A model generated the notes under the pieces. The model did not search any database. It was not told where the DNA came from and was given only the letters and a program-made list of their open reading frames with translations. A DNA stretch of 8,488 nt. It comes from Neofamilia sp964346535 (lineage in GTDB: Bacteria; Bacillota; Clostridia; Tissierellales; Peptoniphilaceae). Positions within the stretch are counted from its first letter, which is position 1. The number at the start of each line of letters is the position of its first letter. Shown here in pieces: positions 1-6,093 of this stretch. Position numbers and translations under genes: made by a program. Location: NCBI GenBank assembly GCA_964346535.1, contig CAYFUN010000038.1, positions 1-8,488 of the forward strand, in the 5' to 3' direction.

Positions 1-25
1 TTTTGAAAATTTTTTTAACTTGCAC

Positions 26-50
26 AAAAAAAGAAGGCCTAAGCCCTCTT
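26..50 (-). terminator. Intrinsic terminator of the queG-DUF503-nth-VanW operon
   Basis: Read on the minus strand, AAGAGGGC (50-43) pairs with GCCTTCTT (38-31) through a TTAG loop. This gives eight pairs including one G-U, followed by an unbroken T run down to position 26. It begins right after the VanW gene's TAG stop (54-52), so it is well placed to end the four-gene minus-strand operon. Confidence 0.85.
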
Positions 51-51
51 T

Positions 52-1407
52 CTAATCTAAGTCTTCTGTACTTGTTTCAACGATTTTTGTTCCGTTTTCT
101 ATAATTGTATTTCTAGCAGGATAAGTTGACCTGTAGAACTTGTCTTTTGCTAAAACCTGACCATTTTTTTCCTTGACCTTAAAGGATTGATAAATAGATC
201 CGTCATAGCCCTTTTGGCTAACTTCTCTTAGGTCTTGGTCTAGGTTTGGATTGTCTCTACTTATAGTTTCACTTTTTATATCTTCAACTTTTTCAACTAT
301 TAAAGACACGTCATAGTCTTTGATATCAGTGTCTCCAATTATAGTAAAGCGAATAATTTTGTCATCAGCTTCTGCCCCTATATAAATTGGAAAGTCAAAG
401 GGGTTAGAAATTTTTAAATCTAAATAGCCAATGGCTATGGCTGCATCTGTTCCCCTTGGTACATAATTTACAGGCCTAGAGTGGTTTCTTCTTTCGTCAA
501 TTGAAAGGTCGGCCTTAACTGCTGCATTGTAAAGGGTTGTTGAAACCTGGCAGATACCTCCACCTATTCCTGTATCAAAGTCGCCGTCATTTATAACTGT
601 CGCTGGGAGAAATCCTGCTTCTTCAGAAATATCTCCAATGACATTGTTAAAGGAAATTTGTTCCTTAGGTTTTATAATCAGACCATTTAAAATTTCTGCT
701 GCCTTTTGAATGTTCTTTTTTCTATTTAAAACGCTAGATGAATAATCTGTTTCAAAAGTTCCAATTGGTCCCTTTAAGTGGTCAAAGGCGGAGGCATAAA
801 GATTGGCAGGTTTTTTATCTACTGCAATTTTTACTTCTTCTCCAGTTTCTAGAGACTTGTAAATAAGGTCCCTGGTTTTTTCATTGTCAACTTTTAGGCC
901 ATCAATAGCTTCCACAACTTGTTTCTGGCCATTGACTACAGAAAATTTTGCATCTACTGGCGGTCTAGTAATCATATTATTTAAATCGTCAATAACTCTT
1001 GCAATTTCTGTTTCAGAAAAACTGCCTTCTAATTCAAAATTAACTGGATTAGAATTTAATTTTTTTACCTGAACAAATCTCTCTCCAGGGCTGCCTTCTC
1101 TTCCATACTTGTAGGCCTGCAAAACTCCATAGCTGTAGTCAATTTTGTAACCAAGTTCGCTGTATGGATACTCAAATTTAAAGTCGTCGTAGGTTAGGAC
1201 TAGTTTTTTGTCTGGAATCTTTCCCTCTTTCACAACCTTGGTCATAGCTTCAGCAAGGGTCAGGTTAGAAACATCTATGCCGTCTACAGAAATTCCCCTA
1301 TAAATTGTGTCCACGTTGACAACATTGTTGTAGGTTCCGTAGCTAATGCCTATAAAAATTCCAAGAACTAATATTAAAATTAAAAGGGCGAAGATAATTT
1401 TCTTCAT
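52..1407 (-). CDS. VanW-family membrane-anchored cell-envelope protein (peptidoglycan-binding-like, VanW and G5-like regions)
   Basis: Predicted protein of 451 residues. The N-terminus is a short basic stretch and a hydrophobic segment (about residues 3-24) with no lipobox cysteine, so it is a signal anchor placing the rest outside the cell. Residues about 55-165 look like a peptidoglycan-binding type 4 (PG_binding_4) region. Residues about 215-345 are the VanW domain, with the hallmark GGGICQVSTTLYNA (from 282) and HSRPVNYVPRGTDAA (from 309). The C-terminal region (about 365-440) resembles a G5 domain. VanW proteins occur widely in Gram-positives; despite the name most are not vancomycin-resistance genes, and the biochemical role is not settled. 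An upstream in-frame ATG at 1419 overlaps the nth stop, but GAGGTGG at 1417-1411 sits six bases (from its GAGG core) before ATG 1407, so I choose 1407. Last gene of the operon. Family call secure, function only general. Confidence 0.9.
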   Translation of the reverse strand: MKKIIFALLILILVLGIFIGISYGTYNNVVNVDTIYRGISVDGIDVSNLTLAEAMTKVVKEGKIPDKKLVLTYDDFKFEYPYSELGYKIDYSYGVLQAYKYGREGSPGERFVQVKKLNSNPVNFELEGSFSETEIARVIDDLNNMITRPPVDAKFSVVNGQKQVVEAIDGLKVDNEKTRDLIYKSLETGEEVKIAVDKKPANLYASAFDHLKGPIGTFETDYSSSVLNRKKNIQKAAEILNGLIIKPKEQISFNNVIGDISEEAGFLPATVINDGDFDTGIGGGICQVSTTLYNAAVKADLSIDERRNHSRPVNYVPRGTDAAIAIGYLDLKISNPFDFPIYIGAEADDKIIRFTIIGDTDIKDYDVSLIVEKVEDIKSETISRDNPNLDQDLREVSQKGYDGSIYQSFKVKEKNGQVLAKDKFYRSTYPARNTIIENGTKIVETSTEDLD

Positions 1408-1410
1408 TTT

Positions 1411-1417
1411 CCACCTC
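1411..1417 (-). promoter_or_regulatory. Ribosome binding site deciding the VanW-gene start
   Basis: On the minus strand GAGGTGG is followed by AAA and ATG at 1407. The alternative ATG at 1419 has only a weak GAAG upstream. The site lies just past the nth stop (TAA, 1421-1419), so translation would re-initiate right after nth. Confidence 0.6.
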
Positions 1418-1418
1418 A

Positions 1419-2063
1419 TTAAACTTCAACTAATTTTTTATACTCTAAACAATAAGACCTAATGGGGCAAGTCTCGCACTGAGGATTTCTAGCCTTGCAC
1501 TGTCTTCTTCCGTGGAAGATAAAAATGTGATGGGCCTTGGTCCAAAAGTTCCTATCAATTCTCTCCATTAGTTTTTCTTCAGTGTCTTCAACATTTTTTT
1601 CGTCTACAATACCTATTCTATTAGTTACCCTAAAAACATGGGTGTCAACTGCAATGGCAGGAATACCAAAACAAGTAGAAACTACAACATTGGCAGTTTT
1701 CTTTCCAACTCCAGGCAGGGTAATAAGCTCTTCAATAGTCTTCGGCACCTGGGACTGGTAGTTGTCAACTAAAAGCTGGCAGGTTTTTAAAATGTTAGAG
1801 GCCTTAGTATTATAAAAACCACAAGGGCGAATAATTTCACTAAGGCGGCCAAAACCTAAATTCAAAATATCTTCAGGTCCTTGGGCTAGTTTAAACAGGT
1901 CCTTAGTAACCATATTTACCCTAACGTCAGTACACTGGGCAGATAAAATTGTGGCTATTAACATTTCAAAGGGACTTGTGTGGTCCAGCTCTGGCCTAGC
2001 ATCAGGATAGGTCTTGTCTAAAATATCTAATACTTCTTTCAGTTCTTCATCAGTAATTAACAT
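1419..2063 (-). CDS. nth: Endonuclease III, [4Fe-4S] DNA glycosylase/AP lyase
   Basis: A 214-residue protein, close to the usual family length of about 210. It removes oxidised pyrimidines from DNA and nicks the abasic site, acting in base-excision repair. The helix-hairpin-helix LPGVGKKTANVV lies at 116-127 and contains the catalytic lysine (K122, equivalent to E. coli K120). The catalytic aspartate is D140 in VDTHVFRV (E. coli D138). The C-terminal iron-sulphur loop is intact: C189-x6-C196-x2-C199-x5-C205. All key residues are present, so the enzyme should be active. The start (2063) overlaps the end of the DUF503 gene by 14 bases and the stop abuts the VanW gene, indicating co-transcription and translational coupling. 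The ribosome binding site is weak (GAGA), consistent with coupling. Confidence 0.96.
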   Translation of the reverse strand: MLITDEELKEVLDILDKTYPDARPELDHTSPFEMLIATILSAQCTDVRVNMVTKDLFKLAQGPEDILNLGFGRLSEIIRPCGFYNTKASNILKTCQLLVDNYQSQVPKTIEELITLPGVGKKTANVVVSTCFGIPAIAVDTHVFRVTNRIGIVDEKNVEDTEEKLMERIDRNFWTKAHHIFIFHGRRQCKARNPQCETCPIRSYCLEYKKLVEV

Positions 2064-2343
2064 TTATAATTTCTCTTTCTAAATTTATAATTTCAAACCT
2101 ATAATCGTCATCTAAAAATTTTATTAGCTGGTCTAGTCTTTCTTCTAAGTGGCTGTGGGAATTAGAAACACAAGAAAAACCTAAACTGCCTAAATTTATT
2201 ATATCTAAATTTTCAACTTCAGCACAAGAAAAGTTGTAAATTTTCGAAACCTTGTCAAAGGTAGACTTAATAACCCTTCTCTTGTCTTTTAAATTAAAGG
2301 CCTCATAGATTTTTATCTTAATCTTTAAAACACCTACATACAT
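2050..2343 (-). CDS. DUF503 family small protein
   Basis: A 97-residue protein matching DUF503: it begins MYVGVLKIKIKI, carries the family signature LKDKRR (about 18-23), a central CAEVENLD stretch (about 40-47) and the terminal NLEREIINV. The family is common in Firmicutes, often near ribosome-associated genes such as rbfA; no biochemical function is established. The reading frame extends upstream to a TTG at 2364, but family members start at the MxVG motif, and AAGGGG at 2357-2352 lies eight bases before ATG 2343, so 2343 is preferred. It begins four bases after the queG stop and overlaps nth by 14 bases. Nothing here suggests a specific role beyond membership of the operon. Confidence 0.88.
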   Translation of the reverse strand: MYVGVLKIKIKIYEAFNLKDKRRVIKSTFDKVSKIYNFSCAEVENLDIINLGSLGFSCVSNSHSHLEERLDQLIKFLDDDYRFEIINLEREIINVNY

Positions 2344-2347
2344 AAAA

Positions 2348-3253
2348 TCAGCCCCTTGAAGCAAGTATTTTTATATTTCTCTCAATAACTTTTTTCCCTG
2401 ACCAGGCAAAGGCAAAGTCCTTGAATTTTTTCTTAAAGGCCTTGTTAGAAAGACTGGCCAGGTCAAGGTCATCAAAGCAAAAAATTTCTGGCCTAAAGTC
2501 CGCGTGAATATTTTTTAAAATTCCCCTGTTCTTTGGACAGACTTCCTGGCAGACATCACAGCCATAGGCGTAGACCAAATTTTTTAAATAGGAACTGTCG
2601 TCTTTTTTCTGGGACAAATAGGACAGGCACTTAGAAAAGTCTACCCTATAGTCGCCAAGAATGGCCCCAGTTGGACAAGCATCCTTGCAAAGCTTACAGG
2701 ACCCACAAGTACTCCTATCAATTTCAGCTTCATAAGTAAATTCACTTTTTGGAATCGAAGTGAAAAGCAGGCCTAGAAAAAAATAAGACCCTAAGTCCTT
2801 GTTGATTATAAGGGAGTTTTTCCCATAGTGGCCAAAGCCAGAAAGTCTAGCCAGTTCTTTTTCATAAAAGCCGCCGCTGTCAACTTGAATATAAGATGAA
2901 AATTCAAAGGTCTCTGCTAAAATTTCTTGGAGCATTTGAATTTTTTCTCTTAAAACTAAATGATAGTCCCTGCCTCTGGCGTAGGAAGAAATTTTGTAAG
3001 CTCCGTCAAAATCACAAGGCCAATAATAGGACATGCCTAAGACAAAAATACTTTGAACATCTGCCAGCCTCGTCCTTGGATCTATACGCAAGGAAAGATC
3101 ATCAAGTTCAAAATCTGTAGTTAGGCCTTCATTTTTATTTGCTAATATCCTAGGTCCAACTTGGTCTAAGCTCTTTGCTTCAACTAGGCCTAAAAGGTCA
3201 ATATTAAGCTTTTTCTTTAAGTCATCTAGTCTTATGTTCACGTCTTTCACCAT
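2348..3253 (-). CDS. queG: Epoxyqueuosine reductase (QueG-type, short form)
   Basis: A 301-residue iron-sulphur protein of the QueG family, the cobalamin-dependent enzyme that reduces epoxyqueuosine to queuosine in the wobble position of tRNAs. Visible signatures are SSYARGRDYH (from 89), VDSGGFYEKELA (from 124) and GHYGKNSLII (from 141), the counterparts of the QueG cofactor and substrate-binding motifs. Next come ferredoxin-like cysteines C183-x2-C186-x2-C189-x3-C193, the KCLSYLSQ stretch (C209) and YGCDVCQEVCPKN (C232, C235, C239), enough for two [4Fe-4S] clusters. The C-terminal HEAT-like part found in about 380-residue members is missing: the protein ends soon after VIERNIKILA. Some short family members are known, so this is probably natural rather than a truncation. 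First gene of the minus-strand operon. The ATG at 3253 has only a weak upstream AAGG. Confidence 0.9.
   Translation of the reverse strand: MVKDVNIRLDDLKKKLNIDLLGLVEAKSLDQVGPRILANKNEGLTTDFELDDLSLRIDPRTRLADVQSIFVLGMSYYWPCDFDGAYKISSYARGRDYHLVLREKIQMLQEILAETFEFSSYIQVDSGGFYEKELARLSGFGHYGKNSLIINKDLGSYFFLGLLFTSIPKSEFTYEAEIDRSTCGSCKLCKDACPTGAILGDYRVDFSKCLSYLSQKKDDSSYLKNLVYAYGCDVCQEVCPKNRGILKNIHADFRPEIFCFDDLDLASLSNKAFKKKFKDFAFAWSGKKVIERNIKILASRG
2352..2357 (-). promoter_or_regulatory. Ribosome binding site of the DUF503 gene, embedded in the queG 3' end
   Basis: AAGGGG on the minus strand overlaps the last sense codons of the upstream gene (AGG GGC before TGA) and stands eight bases before ATG 2343. 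It supports the shorter DUF503 start and suggests coupled translation. Confidence 0.5.
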
Positions 3254-3257
3254 CTTA

Positions 3258-3263
3258 ATTATA
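3258..3263 (-). promoter_or_regulatory. Possible -10 element just upstream of queG
   Basis: A perfect TATAAT on the minus strand lies only four bases before ATG 3253, which would put the transcript start almost at the start codon. I find no convincing -35 box at the right distance. It may be a chance match in AT-rich DNA, with the true promoter lying further upstream in 3264-3360. Confidence 0.25.
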
Positions 3264-3369
3264 CCTTAAATTTTTTAAAAATTCTTTAATTTCACAAAAG
3301 TTTAAACATACTGTAACTTTTGACTGATTTTAATTTAAAAATTTTTTTACGAAAAATTAAAACTAGAAA

Positions 3370-3403
3370 TAGTCTACTAATAGTCTTAAGTGTATAGTAT
3401 AAT
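3370..3403 (+). promoter_or_regulatory. Promoter region of the MATE gene with paired TAGTCT repeats
   Basis: A perfect TATAAT -10 box at 3398-3403 lies 25 bases before the MATE start codon. The expected -35 position (around 3375-3380) has no good match to TTGACA. Instead it is flanked by two copies of TAGTCT at 3370-3375 and 3381-3386, spaced 11 bases apart, about one helical turn. A weak -35 plus a phased repeat could mark a site for an activator or repressor; this is inference. Confidence 0.5.
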
Positions 3404-3428
3404 TTTATAAGAATTTAAAGGAGACCTT

Positions 3429-4772
3429 ATGGAAAAAGAAAATAAAATGGGAACCATGGATACAAGGACGCTTCTTTTAGAAATGTCTCTGCCAATAATG
3501 TTATCAATGTTGATCCAAGCCCTTTACAATATTATAGATTCATACTTTGTTTCACAAATAAACGAGGCTGCCTTTACTGCAGTTTCAATGGCCTTTCCAA
3601 TTCAAAATACCTTTGTTGGCCTGGCTGTAGGAACTTCAGTTGGAGCCAAGGCCTTAATGTCTCGCTATCTGGGACAGAAAAATTTAGAAAAAGTTTCAAA
3701 GGTTGCTGAAAACGCCTTGAGCCTCACAGTTTTTCACGGCATCTTGCTCTTTGTCTTTGGACTTTTCTTTTTGGAAGGCTACTACAAAAGCCAAACTGAT
3801 TCACTTGAAATTATTTCCTACGGCATAGAATATAGTAGGATTGTTACTATGATGGCTGTTGGAATATTTTTTCAAATTTCCTTTGAAGGATTTTTGCAAA
3901 CAAGCGGTCGAACAAAACTTTCTATGTATGCCCAAATTTTTGGCGCCGTCATTAATATTATTTTAGACCCGATTTTAATTTTCGGCTATTTTGGCCTGCC
4001 AGCTATGGGAGTCAAGGGAGCAGCTCTGGCTACAGTTATTGGCCAAGTCCTTGGAGCAGTCCTTGGTTATATTTTAAATAAGAAGTTGAATCCTGAAGTA
4101 AAAATAAGTGGCCTTGACCTGGACTTTAAAATAATAGGAGAGATTTATAAAATTGCCATCCCATCTGTAGTTTTAATTACAATGACTTCAACGGTAATTT
4201 ATTTTCTCAATATGATTCTAGGAAGATTTTCGCCAACAGCAGTTGCAGCCCTAGGAGCCTATTACAAGGTCCAGTCCTTTGTCTTTATGCCAGTTTTTGG
4301 TTTAAACAACGGCATGATGCCAATAATTGCCTACAACTACGGGGCAAAAAAACCAACCAGAGCCTTGGATACCATATCCTTTGCTATAAAACTTGCCCTA
4401 GCCATTGCCTGTCTGGGATTTTTGCTTTTCCAAATTTTCCCAGCCAAACTTTTAAAAATCTTTAACGCCTCAGACCAACTTTTAGAAATTGGAATTCCTG
4501 CTCTTAGAATTATTTCTACATCATTTTTCTTTGTAGTTATAAACTTCCTAGCCAATGCAGTCTTCCAAGCCTTAGGAAATGGAGTCCTTGCCCTAATGTC
4601 ATCTCTCCTTAGACAGGTAGTAGTTCTATTTCCAGCAGCTTACTTTTTATCTCTAAGTGGAAACTTAAATTTAATTTGGTTGGCCTTCCCTCTATCAGAA
4701 CTAGTAGGTTTTATATTTTCAACCTACAAGCTAAAGACCTATGCTATTGAAAAAATATCAAATCCCCTTTAG
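3429..4772 (+). CDS. MATE-family multidrug/cation efflux transporter
   Basis: A 447-residue integral membrane protein with about 12 hydrophobic helices, the normal size and topology for MATE exporters, which use Na+ or H+ gradients to expel cationic drugs and metabolites. Helix 1 carries ALYNIIDSYFV (31-41, with the conserved aspartate D37). The mid-protein NIILDPILIFG (176-186, D180) is the MATE signature, repeated in spirit in the second half around residues 275-300 (GAYYKVQSF, then NNGMMPIIAYNYGA). It looks closest to the MepA/DinF-like clostridial group, but substrates cannot be read from sequence. The start is supported by AAAGGAG (3417-3423) five bases before ATG. It is a single-gene transcript on its strand: divergent from queG and convergent with the barstar gene. 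No regulator gene sits beside it. Confidence 0.93.
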   Translation: MEKENKMGTMDTRTLLLEMSLPIMLSMLIQALYNIIDSYFVSQINEAAFTAVSMAFPIQNTFVGLAVGTSVGAKALMSRYLGQKNLEKVSKVAENALSLTVFHGILLFVFGLFFLEGYYKSQTDSLEIISYGIEYSRIVTMMAVGIFFQISFEGFLQTSGRTKLSMYAQIFGAVINIILDPILIFGYFGLPAMGVKGAALATVIGQVLGAVLGYILNKKLNPEVKISGLDLDFKIIGEIYKIAIPSVVLITMTSTVIYFLNMILGRFSPTAVAALGAYYKVQSFVFMPVFGLNNGMMPIIAYNYGAKKPTRALDTISFAIKLALAIACLGFLLFQIFPAKLLKIFNASDQLLEIGIPALRIISTSFFFVVINFLANAVFQALGNGVLALMSSLLRQVVVLFPAAYFLSLSGNLNLIWLAFPLSELVGFIFSTYKLKTYAIEKISNPL

Positions 4773-4842
4773 GAGAAGTTGTGAATAATCTATCCTAATT
4801 ATAATATTAAGCTTACAAATTAATAACTTTCTTAAAAAATGC

Positions 4843-4877
4843 AAAAAAATAAAAGGTCAGTATAAAACTGGCCTTTT
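4843..4877 (-). terminator. Terminator of the barnase-barstar operon, shared with the converging MATE gene
   Basis: AAAAGGTCAG (4851-4860) and CTGGCCTTTT (4868-4877) form a ten-pair stem around a seven-base loop. On the plus strand all pairs form, one of them as G-U, followed by a short TTTT. On the minus strand one pair becomes a C-A mismatch, but a long T run follows (4851 down to 4843). It lies directly after the barstar stop, so it probably ends that transcript and may also stop MATE transcripts. Confidence 0.7.
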
Positions 4878-4880
4878 ACC

Positions 4881-5147
4881 TTACCAGATTATTTTAATGT
4901 TGTTGTCGTTCATTTTGCCTAGGTCGCCGAAGACGTCGAGAATGTTTAGACCATAGTCGCCAAGGTTTCTAGGTATTAGTCTTGCATCGACAATTTCAAC
5001 GTCTAAGTTTTCTTCCATTGAAAGAACGTCCCAAAGAGCATCTAAGTTGTCTCCAAAACTTTGTGGAAAGTTAAAAACCTCGTCCATGTGCTCATAGGCC
5101 TTGTCTCTGTTTAAAAACTTCTCTCCCATTAAAATACATTTTTTCAT
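4881..5147 (-). CDS. Barstar-family ribonuclease inhibitor
   Basis: An 88-residue acidic protein that matches barstar along its length. It starts MKKCILMGEKF, comparable to the barstar N-terminus. The central FGDNLDALWDVL (31-42) is the inhibitor helix; D36, W39 and D40 correspond to barstar D35, W38 and D39, and the last inserts into the barnase active site. The acidic residue corresponding to barstar E76 is not obvious in the NILDVFGDL region (about 68-76). The role is to bind and block the ribonuclease encoded immediately upstream. There is no signal peptide, so it should be cytosolic, protecting the cell from RNase before export. The ATG (5147) lies 11 bases after the RNase stop, with AGGTGA as ribosome binding site, so the two genes form one transcript with toxin first and inhibitor second. 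Confidence 0.92.
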   Translation of the reverse strand: MKKCILMGEKFLNRDKAYEHMDEVFNFPQSFGDNLDALWDVLSMEENLDVEIVDARLIPRNLGDYGLNILDVFGDLGKMNDNNIKIIW

Positions 5148-5158
5148 AAAATCACCTA

Positions 5159-5659
5159 CTAATAAAATTGTTCAAAGGACTTGTAGTGGTCCTTAGTATA
5201 AAAAATTAATCCGTCGTCTGAAAAAACAATTCTTTCAGGTCCCCTGTTTTTGTCATAGCCAGAAATTAAATCAGCTTCATAATAAGTCCTAGAACTTTTC
5301 TCAGGCAAAAGTCCCTCTCTGTTATAAAAAATGTCGCCGCCAATTACAAAACCGCCGTTGTCTTCAACTGTCCAGCCAAGGTCCTTGGCCTCAGCCTTGC
5401 TAATATAATTTTTTGGCAGGGTCTTATAAATGTGAATATACTCAACTAAGTCTTCTAGGTCATAATAGGCCTGGTCTTCTGCTATGAGTTTTTCTTCTTC
5501 AACAATTTCTTCTTCGATTAAATTTTCTTCAAGAGCTTGGTCAGCTTCAGTTTTTTCTATTTTTTGTGTCTTGGACTTGCAGCCAGTAAAAATGAAAACT
5601 GCAGCCAAGAAAAATAAAAGAAGCTTGTTCAAATATCTTTTTTTAATTTTATTATTCAT
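5159..5659 (-). CDS. Barnase-type ribonuclease with predicted lipoprotein anchor and acidic linker
   Basis: A 166-residue protein in three parts. Residues 1-27 are a basic, hydrophobic signal sequence ending FTGC (24-27), a probable lipobox with C27 as the lipid-modified residue; F at -3 is less usual. Residues about 35-70 are a glutamate-rich linker. Residues about 64-166 are a barnase (guanyl-specific RNase N1/T1 superfamily) domain: LPKNYISKAEAKDLGW (from 81), IGGDIFYNREG (from 106) and EADL (from 128). By alignment to barnase the essential residues are kept: K88 (K27), R114 (R59), E128 (E73, general base), R143 (R87) and H158 (H102, general acid). The loop between LGW and GGDIF is about six residues shorter than in barnase. 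Activity is therefore likely, on the outer face of the membrane. The gene lies just upstream of its barstar partner. The ribosome binding site is poor (a GGGG about 13 bases upstream). Confidence 0.9.
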   Translation of the reverse strand: MNNKIKKRYLNKLLLFFLAAVFIFTGCKSKTQKIEKTEADQALEENLIEEEIVEEEKLIAEDQAYYDLEDLVEYIHIYKTLPKNYISKAEAKDLGWTVEDNGGFVIGGDIFYNREGLLPEKSSRTYYEADLISGYDKNRGPERIVFSDDGLIFYTKDHYKSFEQFY

Positions 5660-5717
5660 ATAATATATATACCCCGATTTTTGTTAATTATCATTGAAAG
5701 ATTATTTAAAATTTCAG

Positions 5718-5723
5718 ATTATA
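5718..5723 (-). promoter_or_regulatory. Candidate -10 box for the barnase-barstar operon
   Basis: A perfect TATAAT on the minus strand lies 58 bases upstream of the RNase start codon, between it and the terminator of the upstream operon. No good -35 match is seen at 16-18 bases. A second AT-rich candidate with TTAACA at 5687-5682 and TATTAT at 5665-5660 sits almost on the start codon. Which is used cannot be decided by eye. Confidence 0.35.
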
Positions 5724-5761
5724 AAAGTTTAGCCTAAAAAATCTTTTTTATTTAAGGGATT

Positions 5762-5796
5762 AAATAAAAAAGCAACCAAGAAAAAATCTTGGCTGC
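5762..5796 (-). terminator. Intrinsic terminator of the DUF5714 operon
   Basis: On the minus strand GCAGCCAAG (5796-5788) pairs completely, with one G-U, to CTTGGTTGC (5780-5772) around an ATTTTTT loop. It is followed by TTTTTTATTT. It begins seven bases after the stop of the FakA-middle-domain gene. A textbook Rho-independent terminator acting on this strand. Confidence 0.93.
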
Positions 5797-5802
5797 AAAA
5801 AA

Positions 5803-6054
5803 TTAACCTTCAAGGCCCCTAGCTTGTCTGTCCATATCTTCAACAACTATATCAAAAATTTCTCCAAGAGACCTACAATATTTTAAAACGTCCCAAGGCT
5901 CGTTGGTGTGATAGTGGATCTTAACAAGGTCGCCACCGCCAACTGCAAGGAGACAATCTCCCTTAAAATTTTCGTTGAAATAATCGTTAATAATATTTTC
6001 GTCTAAGTTTTCGCCTTCAATTAGAAGTTGAACGTCATATCTATATTCTATCAT
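5803..6054 (-). CDS. Free-standing FakA middle-domain-like protein (often labelled 'kinase to dihydroxyacetone kinase')
   Basis: An 83-residue protein that matches the middle domain of the fatty acid kinase FakA (DAK2/DegV-associated family) and nothing else: GDCLLAVGGGDLVKIHYHTNEP (32-53, cited in two parts: GDCLLAV and LVKIHYHTNEP), VLKYCRSLGEI (56-66) and VEDMDRQ (71-77) correspond to GDSxVxV, VKVHVHTxxP, VLxYxxxxGE and IENM in FakA. The ATP-binding DhaL domain and the C-terminal domain are absent, so it cannot be a kinase. In FakA this region contributes to dimerisation and metal binding. The HxH pair is kept (H47, H49), but the GYC cysteine is replaced (EYRYDV, arginine in its place) and cysteines appear elsewhere (C34, C60). 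The start has a perfect AAGGAGG seven bases upstream. It follows the DUF5714 gene by 39 bases in one operon. Function unknown. Confidence 0.82.
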   Translation of the reverse strand: MIEYRYDVQLLIEGENLDENIINDYFNENFKGDCLLAVGGGDLVKIHYHTNEPWDVLKYCRSLGEIFDIVVEDMDRQARGLEG

Positions 6055-6093
6055 TATATCCTCCTTAAATTTTTCTAGTCTTTTATAAAATTT

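Noticed and set aside
884..1072. Plus-strand open frame of 62 codons within the VanW gene
   Set aside because: Antisense to a well-supported gene, no ribosome binding site and no recognisable protein family.
52..1407. VanW gene as a vancomycin-resistance determinant
   Set aside because: No vanA/B, vanH, vanX or vanRS genes accompany it, and VanW domains are common in susceptible Gram-positives.
2896..3120. Plus-strand open frame of 74 codons within queG
   Set aside because: It lies opposite conserved QueG motifs and has no translation signals or family resemblance.
4771..4798. AGGAG followed by GTG just after the MATE stop, suggesting a downstream gene
   Set aside because: The frame GTG AAT AAT CTA TCC closes at once with TAA, and no longer frame follows.
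4779..4880. Possible small RNA: TTGTGA and TATAAT (4800-4805) upstream of the hairpin at 4851-4877
   Set aside because: The spacer is only 15 bases, the -35 match is weak, and the hairpin is fully explained as the shared terminator of the flanking genes.
5803..6054. Pseudogene remnant of a fakA-type kinase gene
   Set aside because: It has its own strong ribosome binding site and a terminator right after the stop, the ends of the frame match domain limits, and no kinase-domain sequence is found upstream or downstream in any frame.
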